DNA of 56,851 nt, taken from positions 1 through 56,851 of the forward strand of contig SVTX01000010.1 of assembly GCA_015063545.1 (NCBI GenBank), written 5' to 3'. The position numbers and the translations under genes are program-made. Below the pieces are notes generated by a model, which searched no databases, was not told where the DNA came from, and saw only the letters and a program-made list of their open reading frames with translations. Numbering within the stretch: the stretch's first letter is position 1; each line of letters opens with the position of its first letter. This stretch comes from Oscillospiraceae bacterium. Its GTDB lineage: Bacteria > Bacillota > Clostridia > Oscillospirales > CAG-272. Positions 49,129-56,851 of the stretch are shown piece by piece.

Positions 49129-50529
49129 ATGCCGACAAATCTTCCCTTCATACCAGAATTTATAACCGTTCACCTCGGACCTCCCGACTCAAATTCCCCC
49201 AACGTCACACTGCCATTTGCAGATTATATTGCCAACGTCGCGTCAAGTGAAGTTTACCCCACGTGGCCCGAAAGCGCACTGAGGGCAAATATATACGCGC
49301 AGATATCCTTTGCGCTCAACAGAATATATACCGAATATTACCGTTCCAGAGGCTATGATTTTGATATAACAAATTCCATAGCCATCGACCAGAGCTTTGT
49401 AAACGGCAGAGATATTTTCGACAACGTTCAAAGCATCGTAAACGATATATTCGACAGCTATCTCAGACGTCAAGGCAACGTAGAACCCCTATTTGCCCAA
49501 TATTGCGACGGAATAGAAGTAATGTGTAACGGACTTTCACAGTGGGGCTCGCTCGACCTTGCCAACCGGGGATACTCTCCTTATGAGATAATTACATATT
49601 ATTACGGAGATGATATAGACATAGTTCAAGATGCGCCCGTTCAAGGAATAAGCGCAAGTGTACCAAGCTATCCGCTTCAGCTCGGAAGCACAGGAGACGA
49701 CGTGCGAAGCATACAAATTCGGCTCAATCGCATTTCAAGCAACTTCCCCGCTATCCCCAAGATATCTCCCCCATTCGGTGTTTTTGCGGATTCTACCGAT
49801 GCCGCGGTAAGAAAATTTCAGGAAATATTCGGTCTTACCCCCGACGGCATTATAGGCAGAGCTACGTGGTATAAAATACAAAACATATACAATAGTGTTA
49901 AACGCCTCAACGCCCTTAATTCCGAAGGAATAACTCTTGAAGAGATCACACAGCAATTCCCCAGCGTGCTTTCCGAAGGCAGCCGAGGTATAGGCGTAAC
50001 CTCGCTCCAATATTATCTGGACTATCTGTCAGACTTTTACGACACCATACCGTCCGTTGCCGCAGACGGAGTTTTCGGCCCTTCTACCACATCCGCAGTC
50101 ATCGCCGCGCAGAATGCTTTCGGTCTCACTCCCGACGGTGTGGTTGGTGAGGAGACGTGGCGCGCGATCTATAATGCTTATATCGGCATCGTTCGTACCA
50201 TTCCCATAGAATACAGAGACGGTAACGTTATTCCTTTCCCCGGTGTATTTTTGACCATAGGCTCCGAATCCGAGGCGGTAAGGGTAATTCAGGAATATCT
50301 TAACTACATATCCGAATTCTATCCCGAAATACCCTCTGTAAATCCCACGGGGTATTACGGACAGATAACACAAGAATCCGTTACAGCCTTCCAAGAGCAA
50401 TTCGGGCTTCCGTCAACGGGCACAGTAGGCCCTGTCACGTGGGACAGAATAGCCGATCTGTACAGTGATCTGTACAACGGATCAAATATATCGCGCGGTC
50501 AATTCCCCGGATATAATATAGGCGAATAA
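49129..50529 (+). CDS. SpoIID-like domain protein with three peptidoglycan-binding domains
   Basis: 466 residues. The N-terminal region LPFADYIANVASSEVYPTWP followed by ESALRANIYAQISFALNRIY resembles the SpoIID/LytB fold. Three PG_binding_1 domains follow (about 185-250, 280-345, 380-450), each with the pattern GSxGDDVRxIQxxL...GxFGxxTxxAVxxFQ...DGxxGxxTW. No signal peptide is seen, as often for mother-cell spore proteins. It probably modifies or binds spore cortex peptidoglycan. It is co-transcribed with its neighbours on both sides. Confidence 0.8.
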   Translation: MPTNLPFIPEFITVHLGPPDSNSPNVTLPFADYIANVASSEVYPTWPESALRANIYAQISFALNRIYTEYYRSRGYDFDITNSIAIDQSFVNGRDIFDNVQSIVNDIFDSYLRRQGNVEPLFAQYCDGIEVMCNGLSQWGSLDLANRGYSPYEIITYYYGDDIDIVQDAPVQGISASVPSYPLQLGSTGDDVRSIQIRLNRISSNFPAIPKISPPFGVFADSTDAAVRKFQEIFGLTPDGIIGRATWYKIQNIYNSVKRLNALNSEGITLEEITQQFPSVLSEGSRGIGVTSLQYYLDYLSDFYDTIPSVAADGVFGPSTTSAVIAAQNAFGLTPDGVVGEETWRAIYNAYIGIVRTIPIEYRDGNVIPFPGVFLTIGSESEAVRVIQEYLNYISEFYPEIPSVNPTGYYGQITQESVTAFQEQFGLPSTGTVGPVTWDRIADLYSDLYNGSNISRGQFPGYNIGE

Positions 50530-50548
50530 ATGATAAGGGGTGATAATT

Positions 50549-51112
50549 ATGTACCACAATCAATCAAACACTTCTCAAGAAATATCTGCCGAACCCGGCG
50601 GCTTTCAGAATTCCGTATCCTATATACAGGAAAATCTGCGTCAGCTTTCTTACCACGATGATGACATATACAGCGTCGGAATAGACGGAATGTGGGGCGC
50701 ACAAACACGCGACGCGCTAAAAAGCTTTCAGCGCAAATACGGTCTGCCCGACACCGGAGTTGCAGACATAAAAACGTGGGAGCTGTTGCGAGAGGCAGCA
50801 GACGCATCAAGAAAAATTCACTCCCCCACAATGCCGATAAAAATATTCCCACGCTATCCGTCAGACTATTTCTGGGACAGAGAAAGCTCGCCCATTCACA
50901 TACAGATCCTTCAGTATGTTCTGGGTGAGCTATCATCGGAATATAAATTTGAAAATATCCAGACGTCCGGAATATATGACGAGCCAACACACTTGGCGGT
51001 CATGAAATTTCAAGAAAAAAACGGTTTGCCAACGACAGGCGCCGTAGACCGCATCACATGGAATGAGATAGCCGATCAATACAACAAAATTGCCGATGTA
51101 TCAAACCGTTAG
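50549..51112 (+). CDS. Protein with two peptidoglycan-binding domains
   Basis: 187 residues. Two PG_binding_1 domains: GFQNSVSYIQENLRQLSY to LPDTGVADIKTWELL, and HIQILQYVLGELSSEYKF to LPTTGAVDRITWNEIADQYN. AAGGGGTG before ATG 50549 selects this start. It is the last gene of the cluster, and its 3' end overlaps the convergent HprK-like gene by 12 bases. No catalytic domain or signal peptide. Confidence 0.8.
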   Translation: MYHNQSNTSQEISAEPGGFQNSVSYIQENLRQLSYHDDDIYSVGIDGMWGAQTRDALKSFQRKYGLPDTGVADIKTWELLREAADASRKIHSPTMPIKIFPRYPSDYFWDRESSPIHIQILQYVLGELSSEYKFENIQTSGIYDEPTHLAVMKFQEKNGLPTTGAVDRITWNEIADQYNKIADVSNR

Positions 51113-51802
51113 TATTCTGTTTCTGACCTCTGTTGCCGATTCTATATCCTGATTTACGGAGATAACGTAAATATCCACAGAATTTAAAAACTCGGCTATA
51201 TCAGCGGCGAATTTATCATAATCCGCTGAATTTTCGGGATACACTGTCTGTCTGCACATGCGTGTCCATGCTTGCTTTGCGGTGATTTTTTCGACCGACG
51301 GCTTATCTGCCCTCTTTATAAAGCAGAGCTTATCAAGCTTGACCGAACCCGTGCCGCCGTATCCCTCCTTGCCTCTCCACGGAGTTGAATAAGCAACGTA
51401 TCCTTTGGCAGTGCGCTTGAGTATCGGCTTGTCTCCGTTTACAACGTTGACACTGTCTCCGAATGCGTCCTTCCACAAATTGATGTGTGTGGTCTTTCCT
51501 ACTCCGCGCTTGGCGCAGAATATTATTCCCTTGCCACCGTATTCTATAACTCCTCCGTGAAGCAGAAAAGCATGATAAGGAGTAAGCTTTGCGGCAAGCT
51601 TGCGGCAAAGCAGAATTCTCTCCACTGACGCGGCAGTCGTCTCATATCCGCAATTTCCAATATAGTTGTTTATCTCTTGTGACGTTACCTTCACTCTGAA
51701 ATTCGGAGTGCCGTCGCAGAGCCAATCCTTGCAATACTCCTGTATGTATGAATGGATATTATCTACTTCAACTATGATATCCGCGATCTTGATCTTAAAC
51801 AT
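51101..51802 (-). CDS. HPr kinase-like P-loop protein, standalone
   Basis: 233 residues. Walker A at GGKGIIFCAKRGVGKTTHIN (about residues 88-107), preceded by YHAFLLHGGVIEY, and VVNGDKPILKR with a catalytic-type Asp. This is the HprK/PEPCK-like nucleotide fold seen in HprK-related proteins of peptide-modification clusters. It lacks the N-terminal part of true HPr kinase and no PqqD-, precursor- or maturase-like gene is adjacent. Substrate unknown. It ends convergently over the previous gene and lies downstream of a membrane protein gene. Confidence 0.7.
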   Translation of the reverse strand: MFKIKIADIIVEVDNIHSYIQEYCKDWLCDGTPNFRVKVTSQEINNYIGNCGYETTAASVERILLCRKLAAKLTPYHAFLLHGGVIEYGGKGIIFCAKRGVGKTTHINLWKDAFGDSVNVVNGDKPILKRTAKGYVAYSTPWRGKEGYGGTGSVKLDKLCFIKRADKPSVEKITAKQAWTRMCRQTVYPENSADYDKFAADIAEFLNSVDIYVISVNQDIESATEVRNRILTV

Positions 51803-51864
51803 GCAACTCCTCCTCTCCCTTTTATAAAACTTTCGGCGGAACGGTAGCGTTCCGCCGTTTTAAA

Positions 51865-52548
51865 TCAGAATTTTTCTATGTTGTTCTTTGCGCAGTTGAA
51901 CATCTTGCTCTCAAGATATGCCTTGTTATCCATAAGGAACTTTCTGCTCTTTTCGAAGCTTCCCGAAGCGGTAGAGTGAAGCTTGATGATGTATTTGCCA
52001 AACTCATCTCCGTTAGCCTCTATGTAATCTGCAATGGATTCAATGATCTCGGCATCAGCATTGAGATAAAGATTCCAAAGTCCGGGAATATCCTTATCCG
52101 CAAGATCGTAAAGCATCTTGTATGCCAAAAGGGTTTTAAGCTCGTCAACGTCATCAAACGCTTCATCGTTTGCAAACAGATTAGTCGTCCACATATCCTT
52201 GACGCTGGGAGTTATACGGCTCATGAAGAACGCCATTCTCTTGTTTACAAGCTCGAAATCAAGAACATCCTCGCTCATGTTCTCGCCGCTATTAGAATCG
52301 TACAAGAACAAATTAGGCTCAACGGGAGCGTTGCCCTCGCCCTTCAAAAGAAGAATGAAATACACCATAACACAACCGAGAAGTATCATTACCAAAGCCG
52401 TTATGATAAACATTACCGCCGTAAATGTGGTCTTTGCCGAGGTAATACCGAGAACTATAAATATAACACCGACTACGATCAAAAGCGCGCTTATGATAGC
52501 AAGTATAAGTGACAAATTATTTTTTACTGCATTCTTAATTTTTTCCAT
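51865..52548 (-). CDS. Membrane protein of unknown function with helical cytoplasmic domain
   Basis: About 227 residues from MEKIKNAVKNNLSLILAIIS: two membrane helices (about 10-35 and 42-68), then a soluble domain with ELVNKRMAFFMSRITPSVKD and VDELKTLLAYKMLYDLADKD. An in-frame upstream ATG at 52587 would add 13 residues; neither start has a strong ribosome binding site. Near that upstream start GCATGAA-A-TTCATGC forms a palindrome that could be an operator. No family recognised. Confidence 0.65.
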   Translation of the reverse strand: MEKIKNAVKNNLSLILAIISALLIVVGVIFIVLGITSAKTTFTAVMFIITALVMILLGCVMVYFILLLKGEGNAPVEPNLFLYDSNSGENMSEDVLDFELVNKRMAFFMSRITPSVKDMWTTNLFANDEAFDDVDELKTLLAYKMLYDLADKDIPGLWNLYLNADAEIIESIADYIEANGDEFGKYIIKLHSTASGSFEKSRKFLMDNKAYLESKMFNCAKNNIEKF

Positions 52549-52687
52549 AACAGTTAAACCCAAACTTTCCGCATGAATTTCATGCATACATAATAATACA
52601 AATTAATTATAACACAGCATTACATTTTTTGCAAGCAGTTTTCAAAAAAATTTATTAAAATCTGCGTTTAAATATTCAGCAATTTAC

Positions 52688-52716
52688 TTGACTAAATCGC
52701 ACGGGAATGTTATAAT
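52688..52716 (+). promoter_or_regulatory. Promoter of the aconitase gene
   Basis: TTGACT (52688-52693), 17-base spacer, TATAAT (52711-52716). Confidence 0.85.
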
Positions 52717-52757
52717 AAAAGTGATTTTTCAAATTACCATTCAAGGAGGACTGAAAA

Positions 52758-55004
52758 ATGGTTAAACTCCACGCAGGCGGTGTGTTTCTCTGCAACGGCA
52801 AAATATGCGATTCTGCGCCCATATCGGCGGCAGAGGCGAGAAAAAACACGATAACCGCTTCCATTCTCAATTCACATAACACGTCGGGAGACGACCAAGC
52901 GCTCAAGATAAAATTTGACGCCCTCGTATCCCACGATATCACATATGTCGGAATTATTCAGACCGCGCGTATCGGCGGTCTCAAGGAATTCCCTATTCCC
53001 TACGCGCTTACAAACTGCCACAACAGCCTTTGCGCAGTTGGCGGTACAATAAACGAGGACGACCACGTATTCGGTCTTTCGGCGGCCAAAAAGTACGGTG
53101 GAATCTACGTTCCCGCAAACCAGTCTGTCATTCACTCCTACGCTCGCGAGGAGCTTGCGGGCTGCGGCAAAATGATACTCGGCTCGGATAGCCACACACG
53201 TTACGGCGCGCTTGGCACGATGGGTGTGGGCGAAGGCGGACCTGAGCTTGTAAAACAGATCTTGTGCGACACCTACGATATAAAATCTCCCGAGGTCGTT
53301 CTTGTTTACCTCACAGGTGAGCCCAAGCACGGAATAGGCCCTCACGACGTGGCTCTCGCGCTTGTTGGCGCGACGTTCAAGGATGGCTTTGTCAAGAACA
53401 AGGTGCTTGAATTTGTCGGCCCCGGCGTCAAGAACCTCCCCATCGACTTCCGTAACGGCATTGACGTTATGACAACGGAGACCACGTGTCTTTCGTCCAT
53501 CTGGGAGACAGACGAGGTAGTAAAAAAGCACTACGAGGTACACGGTCGCCCCGATCAGTACAAGAAACTTACCCCCGGCGACGTCGCTTACTACGACTCG
53601 CTTATCGAGATAGATCTCTCCAAGGTTGAGTCTATGATAGCTCTCCCCTTCCACCCCTCAAACGTGTACACAATTCACGAATTTGTCGAGAACGCAGAAC
53701 AAATACTCAAATCCGTTGAGGAGGAAGCAAGAAAGAAATTCCCCAAGTGCAAGTTTGACCTCGTATCAAAGATACAGCCCGACGGTTCCGTTCTTGCGGA
53801 TCAGGGTGTTATCGCGGGCTGTTCGGGCGGTATGTTCGACAGCATAGTTGAAGCAGGCGCGATTTTGAAGGACAAGAGCACGGGTAATGACTACTTCAAC
53901 CTCTCTGTATATCCCACAAGCATTCCCGTATCCTTGGCGCTCACACGTTTGGGCGTAACTGCAGATCTTTTGGCGGCGGGCGCAACAATTAAGCCCTCGT
54001 TCTGCGGCCCTTGCTTTGGCGCAGGTGACGTTCCCGCAAACAACGGATTGTCTCTCCGTCACACTACACGTAACTTCCCCAACCGTGAAGGCTCCAAGCC
54101 CGGCGAGGGACAGATCTCCGGTGTTGCCCTCATGGACGCGCGCTCAATCGCCGCAACGGCGGCAAACGGCGGCAGAATAACCGCGGCAACCGATATAGAT
54201 TACGATTACACTCCTCTTGAATATACCTTCGATAAATCCGTATATGACAAGAGACTTTACTACGGCTACGGTAAGCCTCAGCCCGAAACAGAGCTTATTC
54301 TCGGTCCTAACATCACAAGCTGGCCCGATCAGTATGAGCTCGCAGAAAACCTCATGCTTGAGCTTGCGGCAGTCATTCACGATCCCGTAACTACAACAGA
54401 TGAGCTTATTCCTTCCGGCGAGACCTCGTCACTCCGTTCCAATCCTCTCCGTCTTTCGGAATATGCGCTTTCCCGCCGTGTTCCCGAGTACGTCGGAAAC
54501 TCCAAGGCGGTTGCGGCTGATGAAAAGCTCCGCCGCGAGGGCAATCCCTCAGACAAGCTCATGGCTCTTCTCTCCAAGGTCGGTGATGCGAATGAACTCG
54601 CAAAAAACACACAGTTCGGCTCTTGCGTATTTGCAAACAAGCCGGGTGACGGCTCGGCGCGTGAGCAAGCTGCGTCCTGTCAGAAGGTGCTTGGCGGCTT
54701 TGGTAACATCTGCTACGAGTTCGCGACCAAGAGATACCGTTCCAACTGTATCAACTGGGGTATTCTTCCCTTCACACTTGATCCCAACACAAAGTTTGAA
54801 TACGAGCAGGGCGACTGCGTTTACGTCGGCGGCATAAAACAAGCCTTGATCGACGGCAAGGAAGAATTCAGTGCAACAGTAATCCGCAAGGACGGAACGA
54901 CAGAGCCCATCACGCTTTACGTTAAGGGACTGACCGAGGAAGAAAAACAGATACTCCTCTGCGGTTGTCTTATGAATTACTACAAGGCAAAGAATAATCT
55001 TTAA
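52758..55004 (+). CDS. Aconitate hydratase family protein
   Basis: 748 residues. Iron-sulfur cysteines: GCSGG (about 356) and the pair SFCGPCFG (about 415-420). Substrate-site segments LGSDSHTRYGALGTMGVGEG and NFPNREGSKPGEGQISGV are present, and the swivel domain near the C-terminus has FGSCVFANKPGDGSAREQAA. This is the clostridial aconitase/hydratase type that isomerises citrate and isocitrate. AAGGAGG precedes the start, and it has its own promoter and terminator. Together with icd at 8668 it makes 2-oxoglutarate from citrate. The exact substrate is inferred. Confidence 0.9.
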   Translation: MVKLHAGGVFLCNGKICDSAPISAAEARKNTITASILNSHNTSGDDQALKIKFDALVSHDITYVGIIQTARIGGLKEFPIPYALTNCHNSLCAVGGTINEDDHVFGLSAAKKYGGIYVPANQSVIHSYAREELAGCGKMILGSDSHTRYGALGTMGVGEGGPELVKQILCDTYDIKSPEVVLVYLTGEPKHGIGPHDVALALVGATFKDGFVKNKVLEFVGPGVKNLPIDFRNGIDVMTTETTCLSSIWETDEVVKKHYEVHGRPDQYKKLTPGDVAYYDSLIEIDLSKVESMIALPFHPSNVYTIHEFVENAEQILKSVEEEARKKFPKCKFDLVSKIQPDGSVLADQGVIAGCSGGMFDSIVEAGAILKDKSTGNDYFNLSVYPTSIPVSLALTRLGVTADLLAAGATIKPSFCGPCFGAGDVPANNGLSLRHTTRNFPNREGSKPGEGQISGVALMDARSIAATAANGGRITAATDIDYDYTPLEYTFDKSVYDKRLYYGYGKPQPETELILGPNITSWPDQYELAENLMLELAAVIHDPVTTTDELIPSGETSSLRSNPLRLSEYALSRRVPEYVGNSKAVAADEKLRREGNPSDKLMALLSKVGDANELAKNTQFGSCVFANKPGDGSAREQAASCQKVLGGFGNICYEFATKRYRSNCINWGILPFTLDPNTKFEYEQGDCVYVGGIKQALIDGKEEFSATVIRKDGTTEPITLYVKGLTEEEKQILLCGCLMNYYKAKNNL

Positions 55005-55021
55005 AGAAAAAAACGGGGCGT

Positions 55022-55065
55022 CAAGTGACACCTACCATAAAGCAGGTAGGTGTCACTTGGCATTT
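55022..55065 (+). terminator. Terminator of the aconitase gene
   Basis: Perfect 15-bp stem CAAGTGACACCTACC / GGTAGGTGTCACTTG, loop ATAAAGCA, then GCATTTTTG. Confidence 0.92.
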
Positions 55066-55116
55066 TTGTTGATTGGTTTGGATGCGAGGATGAATTGTAG
55101 TAAAATCAAAATCTAA

Positions 55117-55239
55117 TTTTGGAGGAAAGCGCAAAACCAACTCGAATGGGTACAGAAAATGAACAGTATTAAAGCTTTTGCAGAAGAATCGGTAATTGAA
55201 GCTTGGTGCAGACTTCCTCATTATGAAGCGAGAGGCTAA
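55117..55239 (+). pseudogene. TnpV-like transposon protein, C-terminal remnant
   Basis: The frame reads ...RKAQNQLEWVQKMNSIKAFA and then EESVIEAWCRLPHYEARG before TAA 55237-55239. The N-Q-L-E-W-V-x-x-M-N core with the following A-E-E-x-V resembles the end of TnpV proteins of clostridial transposons. No start or N-terminal part is present. It marks an old insertion between the aconitase gene and the last two genes. Confidence 0.5.
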
Positions 55240-55248
55240 ATAACAATG

Positions 55249-55283
55249 TGGCAAGGGGCGTTTTGCTCCTTGCCATTTTGATG
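55249..55283 (+). terminator. Hairpin after the TnpV remnant
   Basis: TGGCAAGGGGC / GCTCCTTGCCA with one wobble, loop GTTTT, then TTTTG. Confidence 0.7.
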
Positions 55284-55343
55284 TGATAACTCTATAATAT
55301 TATCTAAAATTCCTATTATCGCACGAATATTTTAATTTGCGTG

Positions 55344-55372
55344 TTGATTTTCGGCGGATTATGTGATATAAT
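55344..55372 (+). promoter_or_regulatory. Promoter of the XRE-AlbA pair
   Basis: TTGATT (55344-55349), 17-base spacer, TATAAT (55367-55372). Confidence 0.75.
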
Positions 55373-55407
55373 ATAAGTTGTAATAATGTATTTTTTTGAG
55401 GTGACTT

Positions 55408-55623
55408 ATGGCTGCAAGTTATAAACCCTTATTCAAACTTTTGATTGACCGCAATATGAAGAAAAAAGAACTCGCGGAGCGTGCAGGACTTAGCCTTGCT
55501 ACCATTACGAAAATGGGCAAGGAAGGCACTGTTGTGACAACCGACGTTCTCGTGAAAATATGCGTGGCTCTTAACTGTGAGATCGGGGATATTGTCGAGA
55601 TCGTTCCAGATGAGAACGCATAA
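55408..55623 (+). CDS. Small XRE/Cro-family regulator
   Basis: 71 residues, a single Cro/CI-type helix-turn-helix domain: FKLLIDRNMKKKELAERAGL and SLATITKMGKEGTVVTTDVL. The ending NCEIGDIVEIVPDE is typical of the short HTH_26 type. GAGGTGAC precedes the start. It is 16 bases before the AlbA_2 gene and likely regulates that pair. Confidence 0.85.
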   Translation: MAASYKPLFKLLIDRNMKKKELAERAGLSLATITKMGKEGTVVTTDVLVKICVALNCEIGDIVEIVPDENA

Positions 55624-55639
55624 TGTGGAGGTCTTAACG

Positions 55640-56851
55640 ATGATTGATTTTACCAACATAGAAAAATATAAAGAAAATAATCGCATTGAAGCAAAAAAGG
55701 CAATCGGTGGTTTGCCACGTAGCATTTGGGAAACCTATTCTGCGTTTGCCAATACTCTCGGTGGTATCATCTTGCTTGGCGTGGAGGAGCACGCGGACAA
55801 GTCCTTGCACCCCGTTGATTTACCCGATCCCAAAAAGCTGATAAAAGACTTTTGGGATATTGTCAATAACGCGAACAAAGTGAGCGCCAATATTCTCTCC
55901 GATAAGGACGTAACCATTGAGAATATAGATGGCAAACACATCGTGGCTATCCGTGTACCTCGCGCGCAGCGCAGCGATAAGCCCGTGTATATCGACGGCA
56001 ATCCTCTTTCGGGAAGCTATCGCCGTAACGGTGAGGGCGACTACAAGTGTACCAAGGAAGAAGTCCAAGCAATGATGCGTGACGCAGAAATCAAGACGCA
56101 AGATATGCTCGTGCTTGAAAATATGGAGCTTGACGCATTCGATTATGACAGCGTGAAGCGTTACCGTATCCGTATGAAGACATACCGTCCCGGACACGTA
56201 TGGGAGGAGCTTGAAGACGTAGAGTTCCTTTACAAGCTCGGTGCGGTTGGAAGATCGAGTGACGGAAAGATGCACCCCACCGCCGCAGGACTTTTGATGT
56301 TCGGTTACGAATACGAGATCGTAAAGGAATTTCCCGCATATTTCCTTGACTATCAAGAGCAGTTTGATCCCAACACCCGTTGGACAGACCGTATCGTATC
56401 CTCGTCGGGCGATTGGAGTGGAAATATTTACGATTTCTATTTCCGCGTTTACAACAAGATCACGCAGGATATTAAAGTCCCGTTCAAGCTCGAAGGCGGT
56501 GACCGCATTGACGATACCCCCGTCCACAAGGCACTCAGAGAAGCTCTTGCCAACTGCTTGATAAATGCCGACTATTACGGCAGACAAGGTCTTGTCATAA
56601 TCAAGAAAAAAGACGTTATCACGCTTTCCAATCCCGGCGGTTTCCGTATCGACGTCGAAGCCGCAAAGAGTGGCGGCGTTTCCGACCCTCGTAACAGCGC
56701 GCTTATCAAGATGTTCAATCTCATTGACGTTGGCAAGCGCGCAGGTAGCGGTATTCCGAATATTTTCAGTGTTTGGAAAAAGCAAGGTTGGTCAGCGCCC
56801 GTCATCAACGAGAGCTTTGAACCCGATAGAATCACTTTATCGCTGTCAATA
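55640..56851 (+). CDS. AlbA_2 domain / HATPase_c_4 protein (3' truncated by window edge)
   Basis: 404 codons, open to the window end. GTGGAGGT precedes ATG 55640. The N-terminal AlbA_2 (Schlafen-type) domain has EAKKAIGGLPRSIWETYSAF and ANTLGGIILLGVEE, then RVPRAQRSDKPVYIDG with YRRNGEGDY. The C-terminal ATPase-like part has EALANCLINADYYG (N-box), LSNPGGF and GKRAGSGIPNIF. Such proteins are called putative DNA-binding or transcription regulators and are common in accessory and defence regions; the role is not known. It forms a pair with the upstream XRE gene. Confidence 0.85.
   Translation, partial: MIDFTNIEKYKENNRIEAKKAIGGLPRSIWETYSAFANTLGGIILLGVEEHADKSLHPVDLPDPKKLIKDFWDIVNNANKVSANILSDKDVTIENIDGKHIVAIRVPRAQRSDKPVYIDGNPLSGSYRRNGEGDYKCTKEEVQAMMRDAEIKTQDMLVLENMELDAFDYDSVKRYRIRMKTYRPGHVWEELEDVEFLYKLGAVGRSSDGKMHPTAAGLLMFGYEYEIVKEFPAYFLDYQEQFDPNTRWTDRIVSSSGDWSGNIYDFYFRVYNKITQDIKVPFKLEGGDRIDDTPVHKALREALANCLINADYYGRQGLVIIKKKDVITLSNPGGFRIDVEAAKSGGVSDPRNSALIKMFNLIDVGKRAGSGIPNIFSVWKKQGWSAPVINESFEPDRITLSLSI

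Overview
The window looks like a contig from an uncultured, spore-forming, gut-type Clostridia bacterium. The evidence is Firmicutes-style signals (GGAGG ribosome binding sites, TTGACA-17-TATAAT promoters), spore-coat genes (cotJABC, two CotF-like genes), CarD, NiaR, YchF and SmpB/tmRNA, and lipoproteins with clostridial Cys-x2-Cys repeat modules. The first and last genes run off the ends.

Core chromosome, 1-15.3 kb: the end of a TauE/SafE permease; rpsO-pnp; a small envelope cluster (a VanY-like protein whose zinc site looks broken, and a Cys-repeat lipoprotein with a Cthe_2159-type domain); and an iron alcohol dehydrogenase. A long minus-strand series follows: trmB-truB-DUF1015-unknown-secreted nuclease-icd-niaR, with ychF upstream. 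15.4-19.3 kb is a small accessory island: a single-chain MmeI-like restriction-modification enzyme and a DUF2971 protein, with inverted ATCTGCANAT repeats in the intergenic space. 19.8-29.5 kb returns to core: an orphan response regulator, an HtrA-type protease, smpB and ssrA, CotF genes, two PH-domain membrane proteins, tRNA-Leu(CAA), a CarD regulator and the cotJ operon.

Mobile region, 29.4-44.3 kb: cotJC is cut after about 65 codons by a large serine recombinase gene. This is the arrangement of 'skin'-type elements that interrupt sporulation genes. Behind the recombinase are conjugative-element remnants (PrgI, the first 47 codons of a VirB4), a HigBA-type toxin-antitoxin pair and then phage genes: a C5 methyltransferase with seven internal repeats, a phosphoesterase, terS flanked by two families of short iterated repeats, a repressor switch with four operators and a LexA-type SOS box, a resolvase, terL and the start of a portal gene. 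At about 44,340 the portal gene stops and is joined to the inside of a leucine-rich-repeat lipoprotein gene read from the other strand. That is either a real rearrangement or an assembly misjoin. The second half of cotJC is not in the window.

Core again, 44.3-55 kb: the LRR lipoprotein, an alpha/beta hydrolase with glpK, three peptidoglycan-binding genes (one with a SpoIID-like domain), an HprK-like P-loop protein and an aconitase. Aconitase and NADP-isocitrate dehydrogenase together give the citrate-to-2-oxoglutarate branch. 55-56.8 kb holds a TnpV remnant, a small repressor and an AlbA_2/HATPase protein.

The most unusual signal is a set of palindromic intergenic elements beside the tmRNA and tRNA-Leu genes. 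They copy, in inverted orientation, the T-arm and acceptor 3' end of structural RNAs around a variable hairpin. Beside tRNA-Leu they form a tandem array of 102-bp units, each carrying a copy of the tRNA terminator.
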